A stretch of 64,000 nucleotides of DNA from positions 703,894 through 767,893 of the forward strand of contig BCHH01000011.1 of assembly GCA_001599595.1 (NCBI GenBank). Reading direction: 5' to 3'. Both the position numbers and the translations under genes were made by a program. The notes under the pieces were generated by a model that saw only the letters and a list, made by a program, of their open reading frames with translations, made no database searches and was not told where the DNA came from. The DNA is from Beverwykella pulmonaria (Eukaryota > Ascomycota > Dothideomycetes > Pleosporales > Melanommataceae). Of the stretch, positions 1 to 13,196 are shown piece after piece; the first letter of the stretch is position 1, and each line of letters begins with the position of its first letter.

Positions 1-102
1 GAATTGTGTCCCTTCTCTCCCCCATCCTCACCTTGTTTTGCGCCCGCTCAGCCCCTTACCCGTCGCCCGCTCTCTCCCACTCACGCGCCCGATTGATACA
101 CC

Positions 103-2055
103 ATGGAGGCTCTCCTGCGCCAGTCGAGGTCCATGTGTCCATTCCTCTCCAAGACATCACCCGCCACTCTCCGCTCGCTCTCCACGACCGCTGCCGCCCA
201 TCATGCCTCTCCCGGTGCGGGTAGCATGTCCAACCTCCAAGTGCTTGCCCGACGCTGCCCCATCATGGGGAAAGCTCTCGCCGTCCAAAGCGCCCGTTCT
301 GGGAGCAGCGCTCTTGCCGGCGCTTTCGGCGGTGTGCGGGCTTACCACACCCGTGTCAATCGAGCCAAGTTGCACACTTCCTCACCGAAAGAAGCCCAGG
401 CTGTAGATATTGAGAGGGCCAACCAAGGTATGACTCCCCATTTTTTATCCAGACTCACGTTACGTCATTTACGCCACTTTCTATGTGGTGCGGCTTGAGA
501 AACTGCAGAGCTAACATGAGTGTCATGAACAGTGCCTTTCCCTCACGCTGCTAAAAAGCCCGCCGCAGTTCCTCATGCTCATGTGGGAGTACCGCCGATT
601 CCCAAACCCGCGAAGTTCGACTATGAGGGCTTTTACGAGAATGAGTTGAATAAGAAGCACAAGGACAAGTCGTACCGCTACTTCAACAACATCAACCGAC
701 TAGCCAAGGAGTTTCCCCGCGCTCATATGGCTTCAAAGGAAGACAAGGTCACCGTCTGGTGCTCCAACGATTACCTCGGCATGGGGCGCAACCAGCAAGT
801 GTTGAAAGCCATGCACGAGACGCTGGACACGTACGGAGCCGGTGCGGGAGGAACTAGGAACATCTCTGGCCATAATCAGCATGCCGTGGCATTGGAAGGT
901 ACCATTGCGAAGCTCCATGCGAAGGAGGCGGCATTGGTCTTCTCCTCCTGCTACGTTGCCAATGATGCGACCCTTGCGACCATGGGCAGCAAGCTTCCCA
1001 ATTGTGTCATCTTGTCTGACAGCCTGAACCACGCTTCCATGATTCAAGGTATCCGTCATTCCGGTGCGAAGAAGATGGTGTTCAAGCACAACGACATGGT
1101 TGACCTTGAAGCTAAGCTAGCCTCCATTCCTCCTGAGTATCCCAAGATCATCGCCTTTGAAAGTGTCTACAGTATGTGCGGCTCTGTTGGCCCGATTGAG
1201 GAGATCTGCGATCTAGCGGAGAAGTACGGAGCCGTGACCTTTTTGGATGAAGTTCATGCCGTTGGCATGTATGGACCGCATGGCGCAGGTGTTGCAGAAC
1301 ATTTAGATTACGAAGCCCACCGAGCCGGAAGGCCACAGGGCACGGTGATGGATCGTGTAGACATCATCACTGGAACACTTGGAAAGGCGTATGGTTGCGT
1401 TGGTGGCTACATTGCTGGCTCCGCTAAGCTGGTTGACACGATTAGGTCCCTCGCCCCAGGATTCATTTTCACCACTACCCTTCCACCAGCGACCATGGCA
1501 GGAGCAAAGGCAGCCATTGAGTATCAGTCAGGCTACCAAGGTGACAGGCGCCTCCAGCAGCTGCACACGCGCGCTGTCAAAGATTCCCTGAACGCGCGGG
1601 ATATCCCCGTCATACCGAATCCGAGCCACATCGTTCCCGTCTTAGTTGGCAATGCTGAAGTGGCGAAGAAAGCCAGCGACCTCCTGCTTGAAGATTGGGG
1701 CATCTATGTACAGGCCATCAACTACCCCACTGTCCCTGTGGGACAAGAACGTCTCCGGATCACGCCAACTCCCGGACATGTGCGCGAATACCGCGACCAT
1801 CTGGTGGAGGCCTTTGACAGCGTCTGGAATCAGCTGGGTATCAAACGCACGAGCGAGTGGGCGGCCGAGGGAGGCTTTATTGGCGTGGGCGAAGCTGGAA
1901 AGGAAGAGGAGCCTCCGCTCTGGACCGATGAGCAGCTGGAGGTCGACACTGCCTTCCGGGAAATGAAGACGGGTCAAGATGCTTCTAGCGTGCTTGAGTC
2001 CATCCTGGAAAAGGAGCATCGCGCTGCAGCCAGGGCTGTCAGCGCCGCTGCTTGA
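103..2055 (+). CDS. HEM1: 5-aminolevulinate synthase, mitochondrial
   Basis: The product condenses glycine with succinyl-CoA to 5-aminolevulinate in the mitochondrial matrix, the first step of heme synthesis. There are two exons, 103-427 and 533-2055; the 105-bp intron (gtatga...aacag) joins in phase to give 615 residues, normal for fungal ALAS. The first ~100 residues are Arg/Ser/Ala-rich with few acids, as in a mitochondrial presequence. They contain two Cys-Pro heme regulatory motifs, MCPF at residues 11-14 and RRCPIM at 51-56, which in this family mediate heme feedback. The catalytic core has the Asp of FLDEVHAVG (about 346-354) and the PLP lysine in TLGKAYG (K393). The C-terminal tail beyond the core is Glu/Ala-rich. 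The start at 103 is the first ATG in frame with the presequence. The identity is secure. Confidence 0.96.
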
Positions 2056-2795
2056 GCCAAGTGGGCTGACTGATGGGAAAGATGGATGGTCTGGTCGCTC
2101 GTTTATCATTTGAGACCTTGGTAGCGGCTGTGCGCTCAAGAGACTTGCAGTTTGAATTCCATGCTATTTTGCTGCCCACGCTCCATTATATCAACACATG
2201 TGTGACGTTACTCTCGCCGGTTCCACTGATTCGTCCTAGTGCCCCCGAGTGGACGTGACCAAGTGACCGAGAATATTGTCTTTGGTTCCGCCGTGTGAGC
2301 TCGGCGACGACACGTGACATTCACAGATCTGGCTAGCGCTTTGTGGGCCCTGCCGCATCTGCATTCACCAGCAAAGCCTCACGAATAGTCAGCCTGGGAC
2401 AACCGCGACGAAGTCAACCGTCTCACTTCACCGTGAACAAAGGCAACGCAGCGATTCACCTTCGCGCGCAGCCTTGGCAACTGACCTAGCGCGCCCAGCT
2501 TATCATTTCAAGCCTCATCGCCAAACTGCAGCTCTGTCCTCCTTCACTCCTTCCAGACAACACCACCAGCCTCGCCGCCCCACGCCACGGCACACGCTCT
2601 CTACGTCCATTGCAGCCTCAGCCTGCCAGGCGGCCTCTCTCCGTGCCACCGCATCTACTCTGCCCTTTCAGGCACCTTGCTGAACTTCCTCCCAGCGTCA
2701 CCTCTTTTCCGCCGCGCCTCCCGTGGATGCTCCTCCGCGCATCCTCGATCGAACGCCGCGCCATTCTGGCCGATCGCCATTAAAAGAACACTAAT
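2056..2795. other. Intergenic region between HEM1 and THO2
   Basis: These 740 bp separate two genes on the same strand. They hold the HEM1 3' end and the THO2 promoter and leader. From about 2480 the plus strand becomes C/T/A-rich (ccttcactcc, caccaccagc), typical of a filamentous fungal 5' leader. I see no gene or repeat. Confidence 0.6.
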
Positions 2796-5700
2796 ATGGC
2801 CCCCGGCGCAAAACGGAAGCGGAACGACAACCGCTATTCGCAAGAGCAGAATGATACCACCAACCGGCCGTCACCCCATCGCCCTCAGAATCTCGGCCTT
2901 GGACAACAGCAAGGTGGCAGGCGTGGTAGCAGGTCTGGTCCGCGTGGCGGATCCAGCAACCCTAGTAGCCCAAGTGTCGCGCACCCGTCTCCAAGCGTAA
3001 TGCCTCCTCCAGCGACCGTCGCCCAGCCGAGTAAGCTGCAGTTGGCACCGTCTGCTACGACCGCCCCCCAGAACGACTCGGCAGAGGGAAAACCTGTCGG
3101 CCCTGTAGTTCCGGAGAGCAATCAATACCTTACGCAAAGTCGCGTCTCCGCATGGAGCACTGCCGCAAGGAACGCTGTTGTTCAGGCTGCTACCGTCGCT
3201 CAGCTGGAAGATGATATGCTCACACTCTCGCTCATATTCGAGGAGATCGTTCAATCCTGCCTGGACCAGACTCTCAACGCGGAAATCCTCGGGCTACTCG
3301 TGCGAGACATCGTTGCAGCTGCCACCGCAGATACACTGGACCCAGTGTCATGTTTCCTCGACACGGTGAGCTCATTAACGGAAACCGAGACCACGCACGC
3401 ACCACTCCGTCAAATGTTGGTTGCAACCGGTATCGACACTTCGAGAATGCGAAGCGAGCTCGAGAACAACCTCCTCATCTCGCTAGACCTTGTCCGCAAC
3501 ACGTTTTCGCGGGTAGCTATCCGAAAAGCGACACATGCCCTCTATCGACAATCCAACTACAACTTGCTGCGCGAAGAAACCGAAGGATATGCCAAGCTCA
3601 TGACGGAGTACTTCACAACCGTCCACAGTGAGCCTCCGAGCCAAGAGGTGGTCAACGAGACTCTTCAGCGCATGAACGCCCTCATCGGAGCGTTCGATCT
3701 GGACGTCGGCCGAGTCCTTGATGTCACACTGGACGTCTTCGCGAATCTGCTCGTAAAACACACCCGATTCTTCGTTAAATTCCTTCGAACCAGTCCGTGG
3801 TGGCCCAAACTCAGCGTCAAAGATGGGATCGAGTGGGCGGAGCCTTTGGTCTCGACATTGCCGCGCTGGGCACTGCCGCAATCGGATTTGTGGTACTACA
3901 CCGATGAAGAGAAGATGGAGCAGTTTCAACTCCGGGATCTCCGTGATAAAGAGTTCTGGAAGGGCATGGCTCCGGGTGAAGAAGGCATCAGGGCTTTCTT
4001 TGAGCTTGGCGCCCGGCGAATTACAAGCGATCCATCACTCTTCAAGCAGGCGAGCCAATCTGGTGATGCAGATAGCGCCAAACTATCCGAAAAAGAGAAG
4101 ATGCAGAATTGGTCTGAGGAATACATGGCTAAGACTCAGACCCTTCCCCCCTTGGGCAATCCAGATGCAGCACAGCTGCTTGGGTTCAAACTTCGATTCT
4201 ATGCATCTGATGCGAGAGATGCCCACGACACGTTGCCAGACAATCTCATCAACCTAGCAGCTTTGCTCATCAAGATCGGATTCATCTCGCTCGTCGACCT
4301 CTATCCCCATTTGTATCCCGAGTACACGGCTGAGCAAAAGAGGAAGCTCAAGGATGCGAAGAAAGAGAAAGAAAGCAAGCTTCGAGGCAAAACTGCCAAT
4401 GCTCTCACGATGGCTGCTGCGCTACCCGACGATGGACATCCCCAAAATGCATCAGTGTCTCGCCTACGAGATTCCGAAAGCAAACCATCTTCAAAGCCAG
4501 ACTCTGAACGAAGCACACCTGCGAGGACCGAGGAAACTAAAGAGAACTTGCCTGAGCCCGTTGACCAGAAAGTGGCGCTTCTCCGAAGCCTTCTCTGCAT
4601 TGGTGCGATCCCAGAAGCCATGTTCATTCTCGGTCGCGACCCTTGGCTACTTGAGGTCTATGACGATCTCCGAACATACCTCTTCCGTCTTGCACACCAC
4701 GCGCTGAGCAAAGTCTACGAATGGGCGAGGCCATTTCCCCAGCAACAAGCTCCATTTATACCTAAACAAGGGCCCTCGGGCGGAGCAACTACTCAAACAC
4801 CGCGCGCCACCGACTACCCCCCTCGACGAACTCTTCGCTGGTCAAAATTAGAGGAGAAAGATGCTGGTGATGGCATCGATTACCGCTTCTACTGGGAAGA
4901 CTGGGCGGACAACGTACCCATTTGTCAAGACGTCGATGACGTGTTCAAGCTTGCCAACTCGTTGTTGGCACTCATAGGCCTTGAATCTGGAAAAGATGCC
5001 GTTCTCTTGACGAAACTAGCACGGATCGGAAAGAAGAGTCTAGCGGAAGACCCGTCTCCAGCAAATCGAGATCGCTGGATTGAATTTTGCTCTACGTTCT
5101 TGGCACCCGCTTTAACTTTCTCTGGGCAGAATCCCGGCGTTGTGAATGAGGTGTGGGATCTCATGAAGCAATTCGATACCGGGACGAGATACGCCATTTA
5201 CGCGACCTGGTTCACCGCAGCCAAGCCAGCAGTTCGTGCACAGTTCAACGACGTCACCCTCCAAACGAAAAACATCTTGAAGCGCATCAGTACCGAGAAC
5301 ACAAAGGCAATGGGGAGGGCAATGGCCAAGTTAGCTTATGCGTGTCCCGGAGTCGTCTTTGAGCTGTCACTGAAGCAAGCTCAAGAGTATGGAAATATGG
5401 TGGATGCTCTCATTGAATGCAGCCGCTATCTCACCTATCTCGGATACGACTGCTTGACTTGGACCATGGTTAAGTCTTTCAATAACGGTCGAGATGCCCT
5501 GCAGAGAGATGGCATGCTAACAGCGCAATGGCTAAAGAACACGGCAGCATTCGTCGGGAAAGTATACAAACGATACAGCCTGATGGACCCTACACCTGTC
5601 CTCGAATGTGTTGCTCATGAGTTGATGAGCGGAAAAGGAAGTTTGACCATGCTGCCAATGCTTGAGCAGATCATCACGTCTATGGCTGGGATTGGGCTTT

Positions 5701-8700
5701 GCAGAGCTACCAAGGAGTCTCGGATCCTAGCAATATCCGCTGGACCTCGCCTACGAGCCTTCACACTAGAACGGCACCTTGGAGATCACCGACATCAAGC
5801 CAAAGGCTCTGCGAAGCGACTCATGAAGTACTTGAGAGAGTCTGGGAGATCACAATTAGCCCCTGTAATCCTCATTGCACTTGCATTGGAGATCCAACGA
5901 TATGTCTACCGTCCAGAGGTCGAGGATCTTCCTATGAAGGTACTGACGGCCAATCTCGACGGCCTTCAGTCCCAGTTCGCACAGTACTTGGATTTCCTCC
6001 GAAGCAACCTCTCTGTTCAAGATTTCAACGCAACCGTCCCAGGAGTCGTGGAGCTGATGTCAGATTATGGCATTGACACGCCATTGGCGTTTACAATATC
6101 TCGTCAAAGTATATCCACGAAGGTAAAAGCTGCTCGAATGGAGTACAAGACTAGTGTCATCAAAGCTAAGACCGAGTCGGACACGACCTTGACGCCGCAA
6201 CGGGTCGAAACTGACGGTGACACCGTAATGGGAGATTCCGATGCCACACCCGCCACAAATGGAGTAAACCCCTCATTAAAGGACGACTTAATGAAAGAGC
6301 CTGTGGCGTCCGAAGACATAGAGATGAAAGATATATCACCATCCGTGGACGGCGCTACGAAGGATTCCCGGAACAGCGTCACCGAACCATCGACTCAAAC
6401 ACCTGGACACTCGAACCCGGCAATCGATGCACTTGTAACCGGGATACAAACTGCGTTGCCAGACCTATACAGCAAGCACCCTTGCCTTACTTTCCTCGTC
6501 ACATTTTGGGAACTATCCCTTGTGGACATGTTCTCGGTTGCTTCTATGGCAGAGTATCAGGATGCGTCAAAATATTACATCGACCAGTCGAAAGCACTTG
6601 GGTATGATCGTCGCAAAGAGGCACAAGCTAAGCGTGACGCTTTGGACGAGCTAAACAAAAACCTGAGAAAAGAAGCTGACGAACTGTCGGCTATCGCAGG
6701 CCACACTCGAAGCCAGCTGCGCGAGGAGATGCATCAGTGGTTCGATGGAATTCCGATGGTAGATGGTCGTTCCGATTTTCTTCATGAAACACTCCTCGAG
6801 GAATGCTTCCTCCCCCGTGCTCGACTGTCCCCCGAAGATGCACAGTTTTCATCCGCGATGCTGAAGTTCATGCATAAAGCCGGGGTACCTGGATTCCGAA
6901 CCATGAAGCTGTTAGACCAACTCTTCAAGCCGAAGTCCATGGGTGAGCGGATCGCGATATGCACACCACAGGAATCAGAGAATTTTGGCATGTTTCTCAA
7001 CGATGTTCTTAAAGAGTTGAATTTCTGGCACGCCAGCAAGGATAGATTTGTTAGCTCCGCGCAAGGACAAGACGAGCGACTTCCCGGCTTCGGACGAACA
7101 TTCAATCCTGACCGAACTCCAGCAACTTTTGTCAGTTACGATGATTACCGCCATGTCCTTTACAAATGGCACACTCAATTTTTTAAGGCCATTGAGGAAT
7201 GCCTTCATAGTACCGACTACACCAGGATGCGCAATGCTATCAACCTCCTCAAAGCCATCGCCACGAATTTCCCGAGAATTGATACCTTGGGCAAAAGCCT
7301 CCACCAGATAATTAAAAACTTGTCGGACAATGAGACAAGGAAAGATCTCCAGCTTGCAGCTACGTCACTGCTCGGCGATTTCAAGAGAAACGAGAAAACC
7401 TGGATATCAGAACAGGCATTCCATCCCGTACGTCCTTCAACTTCTCAGACCGCCACCATTGCTAGAGCTGATACCCAGAAGAAACCAAATGCCTCGGGTT
7501 TGGAGAAGCCGAAACTGCCATCAACCCAGGAGTCGGCCAGCGCGAAGCTCAATGCGACCGCCAACGCGTTCAACCCTCGGAATGGAAATACGTAAGTCCA
7601 ACCTTCAGTTATCAGATATACTGTGCTTACAGGATCACAGCAACGGCATTTCAAACCCACCTACTAAAGGAAGCAACGAGCATGAAGACGGTGAAGTCAA
7701 TGATTCGCGACGACGTCCGGCCCCCGCCGAACCGAAGTCTGCCACACAGTTGCAGAACAGAACTCCCGATCCAAAGAGTCGTGGTAATGTACAAGATGCA
7801 AAGCCAACAGCTGGGCCGGTCATGCACAACTCGCATTCAACTTCGACATCCGGCCGACCAGATAGTCGAGGGAATTCCGTTCATTCTACTACTCCCTCTA
7901 ATAGAGTTCCACACGCTCTGCCAAGCAAACCAGATACCCAACCTTTGAGACCCCGCCCATCTGATCGACCTGCCGAATGGCCTATTGATCGTCCGATTGA
8001 TCGACCAATTGATCGTCCGGTTGAGCGCCCGGCCGATCGTGCAGGTGAACGTCCTCCTGAATACCACCCTCGTAGTAGAAACGACCCTCGTGGCAATCCG
8101 AATTCTGAGTATGGTCGTCCAGACCGTGATCTTGCACGGGATACTTTCCCTGATCGGCGTGAAGCGTCCCCACTTCGCCATGAACGCACTAGATCCCCTG
8201 ATCGAGGTTTGAATCCGATGGACCGCCGCGAATTTCGAGGAAGGGAGTACAATGATCGTTCCATGCCACCACCTAGGGATGCACCTCGTGCAGCTGGGCG
8301 AGGCACAGGTTGGGGAGATCATCCGCGAGACCCGAGGGACATGAGAGATATGAGAGACATGAGAGACATGAGAGACATGAGAGATATGAGAGATCATAGA
8401 GATCCTCGAGATATGCGTGAGCGAGCTGATCCTCGTGGCCCTGCAGTTCCGCCACCGGTCGATACCCGGAGTCGCATGCAGTCCAGTCCGTCGGTACCCC
8501 CTGAAGACGCCAACTCCTACCGACGAGACTTCCCGCCGAAGGTCCATCAGAGCGGAGACCGCGCCAACAATACGCCCTCGCGCCCCTCTATTGATAGAAC
8601 CCCCGCTATTCCCCTTGCAGTGGCGGATCGGGTAGCTCCTGCTAGCGACAGAACAATGATCAATCCAGAACGCGCTGCTTTGATCAACAATGACGGAGGA

Positions 8701-10170
8701 AGGAATGAGAACTTTCGAACCGATAGAGAGTCCCGTCGTGATCGGATCCCATCCCCACATCGGGTAGACGACCGAGCCACACCGTTCAATGGTCGTGGTG
8801 ACGCAAATCGCGACTATCGCGACGATAGAACGCCCCCGCAGCCTTTCCCACCAAATCGAGATCGCCGGGAAGAATCTATTGGAGGTGCTCCCACAGGTCC
8901 ACGTGGAGGTCGAACTGACACTTCTTCGTCTGGACGGATCTCAAGGGAGATGTTTCAACCCTCACAACCAGTTCGACCAACCGCGCACCAGACTCAGGAT
9001 CCTAATTACGGTAGACTTAACCCTCCTGCGGAACAGGCTCCTTCTGTTCCCTCAGGTCCACGAAGTAAGCACTAGATGCATCCTCCATGCCTTCTTCCGA
9101 CTAACCACTATTCAGGCCTGACAACAGACCGCCGTGATTCCCAAGTTCACCCACCCCCTCCTCCTCCGCCACCACCACCACCACCACCAACGGCACCCCC
9201 TGCAACCCAATCGACTGGAGTTCACCCAAGCCGTCTGACCAACATTCGCGGTGCCCCGCCTATTCAGACCGATGTACCAGGTGCTCCGAGCGGTCCACGG
9301 AATTTGGTGCGGACGCCCCAAGGATCAGCGTCTTCGCCATCGTCCCGTAGCTTTCCTACTGGCCCCGCTTCCAATGATCGCAATTCAAGGACTCAAGGAG
9401 ATAGGAACCCAATACGAGCCATCAACAGTATGTTGATGCAAAATGCTCCAGCTGGCCCCGATAGACCTGGTGATCGGCAGCCTCCGAATCAAAGCCCTCA
9501 AATCCGTGGACGAGGAGCCAATCGAGCGAGTAGCCTTCTCGATGATCCCAGTATGCCTAGTTCTATTGGATCACAGTCTCATCCGGGTACCCCGAATGCG
9601 TTCCGACCAGAAGGTCAGCACATGAGGTCTGACAAGATTGAGCTACCCTCAGGTCGCCTAGAAAACCATCCTCAAGACGATGGTAGACTTGAGTCTCGCG
9701 GACACAGAGAAGGTAGGCGCAGCGAGCGGTCTGGGCGCAACCGCACCAGATCGCCAGATCGTAGTGATCGGAGACCAGATGAGAGGAGCACTCGAACGGG
9801 TCCTGAGGATCGGATTGCTCGGCCTGATGAGCCAGAGAGAATAAGTGATCGGGAACGTGGCTCAGGCCGCGAGAAGAGGAGCAGTGATAGGGATGGGAGT
9901 CGACGCGAAAGGGATCGCGATGGAGATCGAACACGCGATGGGCGAGAGAGACGTGACCGGGCTTCAGGACGAGGTGAAGAGGTGGGATCAAGGCGAGGAG
10001 CGCCCCTAGCAGGCGACCACAGAAGTGGTGAGACACGAGGTCGAGGCAGCAGCGACAGGAAAGATGATCGAGACAGGCGAAGTGGCAGAGACGACGGACG
10101 GGAGAGAAAGCGGGGACGGGGCCCAGAAGATCCCCACGGCGACAGCAAGCGATCGAGGCCTTCCAATTGA
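2796..10170 (+). CDS. THO2: THO complex subunit 2 (mRNA export)
   Basis: This is the large scaffold subunit of THO, which couples RNA polymerase II transcription to mRNP assembly and export in the nucleus. Three exons, 2796-7591, 7641-9064 and 9116-10170 (introns of 49 and 51 bp), give 2424 residues, the size expected of filamentous fungal Tho2. A basic, Ser/Pro-rich N-terminus (about 1-100) precedes a long alpha-helical body to about residue 1550 that fits the THOC2 N-terminal, middle and C-terminal regions. An acidic, low-complexity insert sits near 1130-1200. From about 1600 the protein is a disordered, charged tail rich in Arg/Asp/Pro. It contains PIDR/PVER repeats near 1712, a DMR repeat near 1830, a polyproline run near 2087, and an RS/RD/ER-rich C-terminus suited to RNA binding. 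The identity rests on overall size and helical-core similarity. Confidence 0.9.
8338..8418 (+). repeat. 9-bp coding minisatellite in the THO2 tail
   Basis: Nine units of 9 bp start with gacatgaga or gatatgaga. The first six differ only at one C/T position and the last three are diverged. They encode a run of Asp-Met-Arg triplets in the disordered tail of THO2. The 9-bp period means that gain or loss of units keeps the frame. Confidence 0.9.
9152..9190 (+). repeat. Polyproline-coding CCA/CCT tract in THO2
   Basis: A run of proline codons, first cct then cca, gives about 13 consecutive prolines at the start of the third THO2 exon, near residue 2087. It is a possible SH3/WW-ligand type segment and a likely site of length variation. 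Confidence 0.85.
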
Positions 10171-11394
10171 ACGGGCTCGATATGAAGGACAGGGTGCTAA
10201 AGACTGCGCAACACTATTCCACTTTCTTCACTTCTCCGGGCTGTATATCATCAGGAAGAATTTAGTCATCATCAATGACAAGGGCGCACACGGCATCTAT
10301 TCAAAAGAGCTAGGTTGGAACGAAACGGAATAATTCTCGACCAAGCACCTTCTACCCACTTTGTATTGCGTACATGTTCTAAAAAAATCACCCGGCGTTT
10401 TCTCATTTGGTACTTCATTTGCATGGCCACGACTAGGACTTCGAACTTCGGGTTACAAATCAAATCGCACGCCGAAAGGCATATCCTGTATTAATTACCT
10501 CACTCTCCTGTCCTCAATCTCGTACCCATACCCATTCTACAGCCAACATCCTTACTATTACCACAAAAGCAAACCTTCGGACCGTAGCTATCATCAGCGA
10601 TCACGTTCCCATCTTCAACTGCAACTTACTGCAGCAAGCGACGCGTTTGGGAAAACATCATGTGTGCATTTCCACGGGTTCATTATCTGCGCAACACCCA
10701 ATGGCAACATTTGCATCAGCATCAGCACTGCCATTACCATTACCACTACTATATATACCCAATATCCAAGCTATGTCGACCAGTTGGGTGTTTCCGGCTC
10801 GTTTCATGTACACTGTCCATGGAACTGAAATGTCCGCATTTCCCTTTTTTTGGTTTTGTTTTGTTTACAATGGAGTTGCCAACTGGAAATGATACCCCAT
10901 ATGCATAGAATCAGAGGGCATATAGCGAGGAGTTTGTCTGAATCTGCACGAAACGGCATGGAATAAAATGGGAACTGATATGTTTTGCTAATTTGATGGC
11001 CACAGGGCTGTTAACAAGTACTCCGTCATGCCATTTTTCTCTGTTGGATATAGAGTGAGTTTGTGTGTGTGTGTGTGATGTCATGAGTGTATGTTGTGAT
11101 ATTGTGTGTTTGTGAGATGGTGATGGGGGTTGATTCTGAGATGTCGACGATGAGACTGAACTGAGGGAATTAACTATCTTGACCACATGATTGTGCAGTC
11201 ACTGCTTCTCGTATTTCAAATCAGGCAAGTTGCAGAAGATAAACATGACTTCGTTGAAGTAATTGTGTACACATAAAGTGGAAAATAGCAAAGGCCGGAA
11301 AAAAGGCTTTTCCATTGCTTTGGTATGTCCAGCGATAGGCCTGCGCACTCCCTTCCAGCTCTCCCCTTTCCACGACCACCAGACTGCAAGCTAC
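10171..11394. other. Convergent 3' region between THO2 and RBG2
   Basis: These 1.2 kb lie between two convergent genes and hold both 3' ends. I see AT-rich stretches with poly-T runs (near 10845-10865), an alternating TG run near 11061-11077, and CAT/CAC-rich low complexity near 10680-10760. No gene or stable RNA was recognised. Confidence 0.6.
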
Positions 11395-12838
11395 CTATTT
11401 CGCCACAATACTCACTACATCCTCATCCGCGACCAGATGCCCCAGTCCAACCCTCTGCGGCACATGCCTCGCGCTCGCGCCCCAAACCAGCGCATACTTG
11501 AACGTCTCCTTGAGCGTCCTATGCACCTGGTCACAGACATCCTCAATCGTGCTCTCACTTCTAACAATCAGCGCTTCGCTAAAATCTGGGTCGATCCCCT
11601 TCCTCTTCGTGTAAATCCTGATCAATCTCAACTCCTCCCAGCACCTCTCTACCACATCCTGGATCCCCAAATCCAGCTCACAGCTCATAACAACTGTGTG
11701 GGGCTCCCGCGCCAGGTTGTCGAGGAAGTCCAGCGAGATGCTGTCGATTTTGTTGTACACGTACAGACATTTTATGTACTTGCGGTGGTCTTTCATAATC
11801 GTGTCGATGAAGTCGTCGACTGTTGCGTTTTCGTCGCGGATGAGCACTTCGCAGTTTAGCATTTTGTAGTCTCGCAGGATGTTGTAGAGCATTTTTTCAT
11901 CGAGGTATTTCGGTGGCGAGGAGAAGGTAATTTTCATGCCGCCAGCTTTTTTCACTTTGAGGTAGATGTTGCTGTTCTTAGATGTTAGTTTTACTAAGAC
12001 GTAGGAGTGCGCCAAGGAAGGGGGAATGTGTGTGAGTAGTAAGTGAGAGAGAAGATGAGTGGAAAGGTAGAGAGGGGGATTTACGGAGGCTCTCTGTTCA
12101 GCCGGATGCCCACTGCTTCCAGTTCTGCCTCCAGTAGCCTCCTCTGCTCTGCTTTCTTCGTCGCATCTAGAATCATGAGAATGAGATCGCTTGTCTTCGC
12201 GGCCGAAATGACCTGTCGACCTCTTCCTTTCCCTTCGGCAGCCCCTTCGATGATACCCGGAAGGTCAAGGATCTGGATCTCAGCGCCGCCATACTCGAGC
12301 ACACCAGGAATAGCAGTCAGTGTGGTGAAAGAGTACGCCGCAATTTCAGACTTGGTCTTCGTGATCTTGGACAGGAAGGTGGATTTGCCGACAGACGGGA
12401 AGCCCACTAGCGCTATCCGCGCATCGCCACTCTTGGACACGTCGAAGCCCTGGCCGCCGCCGGAACTTGCACCAGGACCGGGCTCGAGAAGCTGGGCTCG
12501 GTAGCGAGCAAGTTTGCTAAAGCAGTCTTAGAGAGATTCATAGGCACAGGACTGAGACACTGGATTCACCCTTTGAGAAGACCGAGATGGTATTCTGATG
12601 GAAAATAGTGTCAGTTCGCCTGTGCGCGTGATCTTATGTCGATTCGAGCCGGGTTTCCATACCGGTGGCCTTGTTCTCTGTCCAACGTTAGTAAGGAACA
12701 CTATGAGCAAGAAGAATGAAGACAAACTCTGCGTCCTCGCCATCTCCGCCTCGATCCTGCGGGGCGTGAGTGCTTGGCACGTTGAAGAATTTTAGCATTT
12801 TTTTCTTACTCCTTGATCTTTTCTGTGATGTTCACCAT
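11395..12838 (-). CDS. RBG2: DRG2-type translation GTPase Rbg2
   Basis: This is a developmentally regulated GTP-binding protein of the Obg/DRG family. In yeast, Rbg2 works with Gir2 on translating ribosomes. Six exons read on the minus strand: 12838-12810, 12756-12728, 12677-12663, 12594-12570, 12516-12085 and 11971-11395. The total is 1107 nt, or 368 residues, against about 364 for DRG2. The N-terminal helix-turn-helix region ([14 protein letters not shown], then KNKATEYHLG) is spread over four tiny exons. The G domain shows GFPSVGKS (G1), DLPGIIEGA (G3) and NKID (G4), and a TGS domain closes the C-terminus (about 290-368). The Lys-Ser-Gly-Asp-Ala-Arg stretch before G1 and EYHLGLLK favour DRG2 over DRG1. 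It is divergent from the MBOAT gene, with 358 bp between starts. Confidence 0.93.
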
Positions 12839-13196
12839 GATGGCTGATTTATCGCTCTAGAAACACTGCACAAAGGAGAAGTAAAGGGGGTGCAGCCAAG
12901 CTGGGCCTTAACGAGGGCGCGGGTTGGAAGTTTTGGCGATGAAAGAGGTTTGGTGTTGAGTTCCGCAGGTGGAACAGATCGGGCTTAGCGTGTTTTAGCG
13001 GCCTCGGTAGCGAATGCACGAAACAAATGCGTCATGAGCTTGTGAGACGGAATGGGACCACTCACCGACTCTTTTCTGCTTTCGTTTGTATCATCATATA
13101 ACGCCATGACTTTCACATCGCTTTCAATATCTCCTTGAATCCTATAAGTCTTCAGTGCCTCGTTGAAAATCACAAACCACAATAGCGGGTGCCAAG
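12839..13196. promoter_or_regulatory. Divergent promoter of RBG2 and the MBOAT gene
   Basis: These 358 bp separate the start codons of two genes transcribed away from each other, so both promoters and leaders must lie here or run into the genes. I could not pick out a convincing TATA element or repeat. It is assigned by position only. Confidence 0.5.

Noticed and set aside
7837..8760. A 307-codon minus-strand frame across the THO2 tail
   Set aside because: Its repetitive Ser/His/Ile composition is the mirror of the Arg/Asp repeats of THO2.
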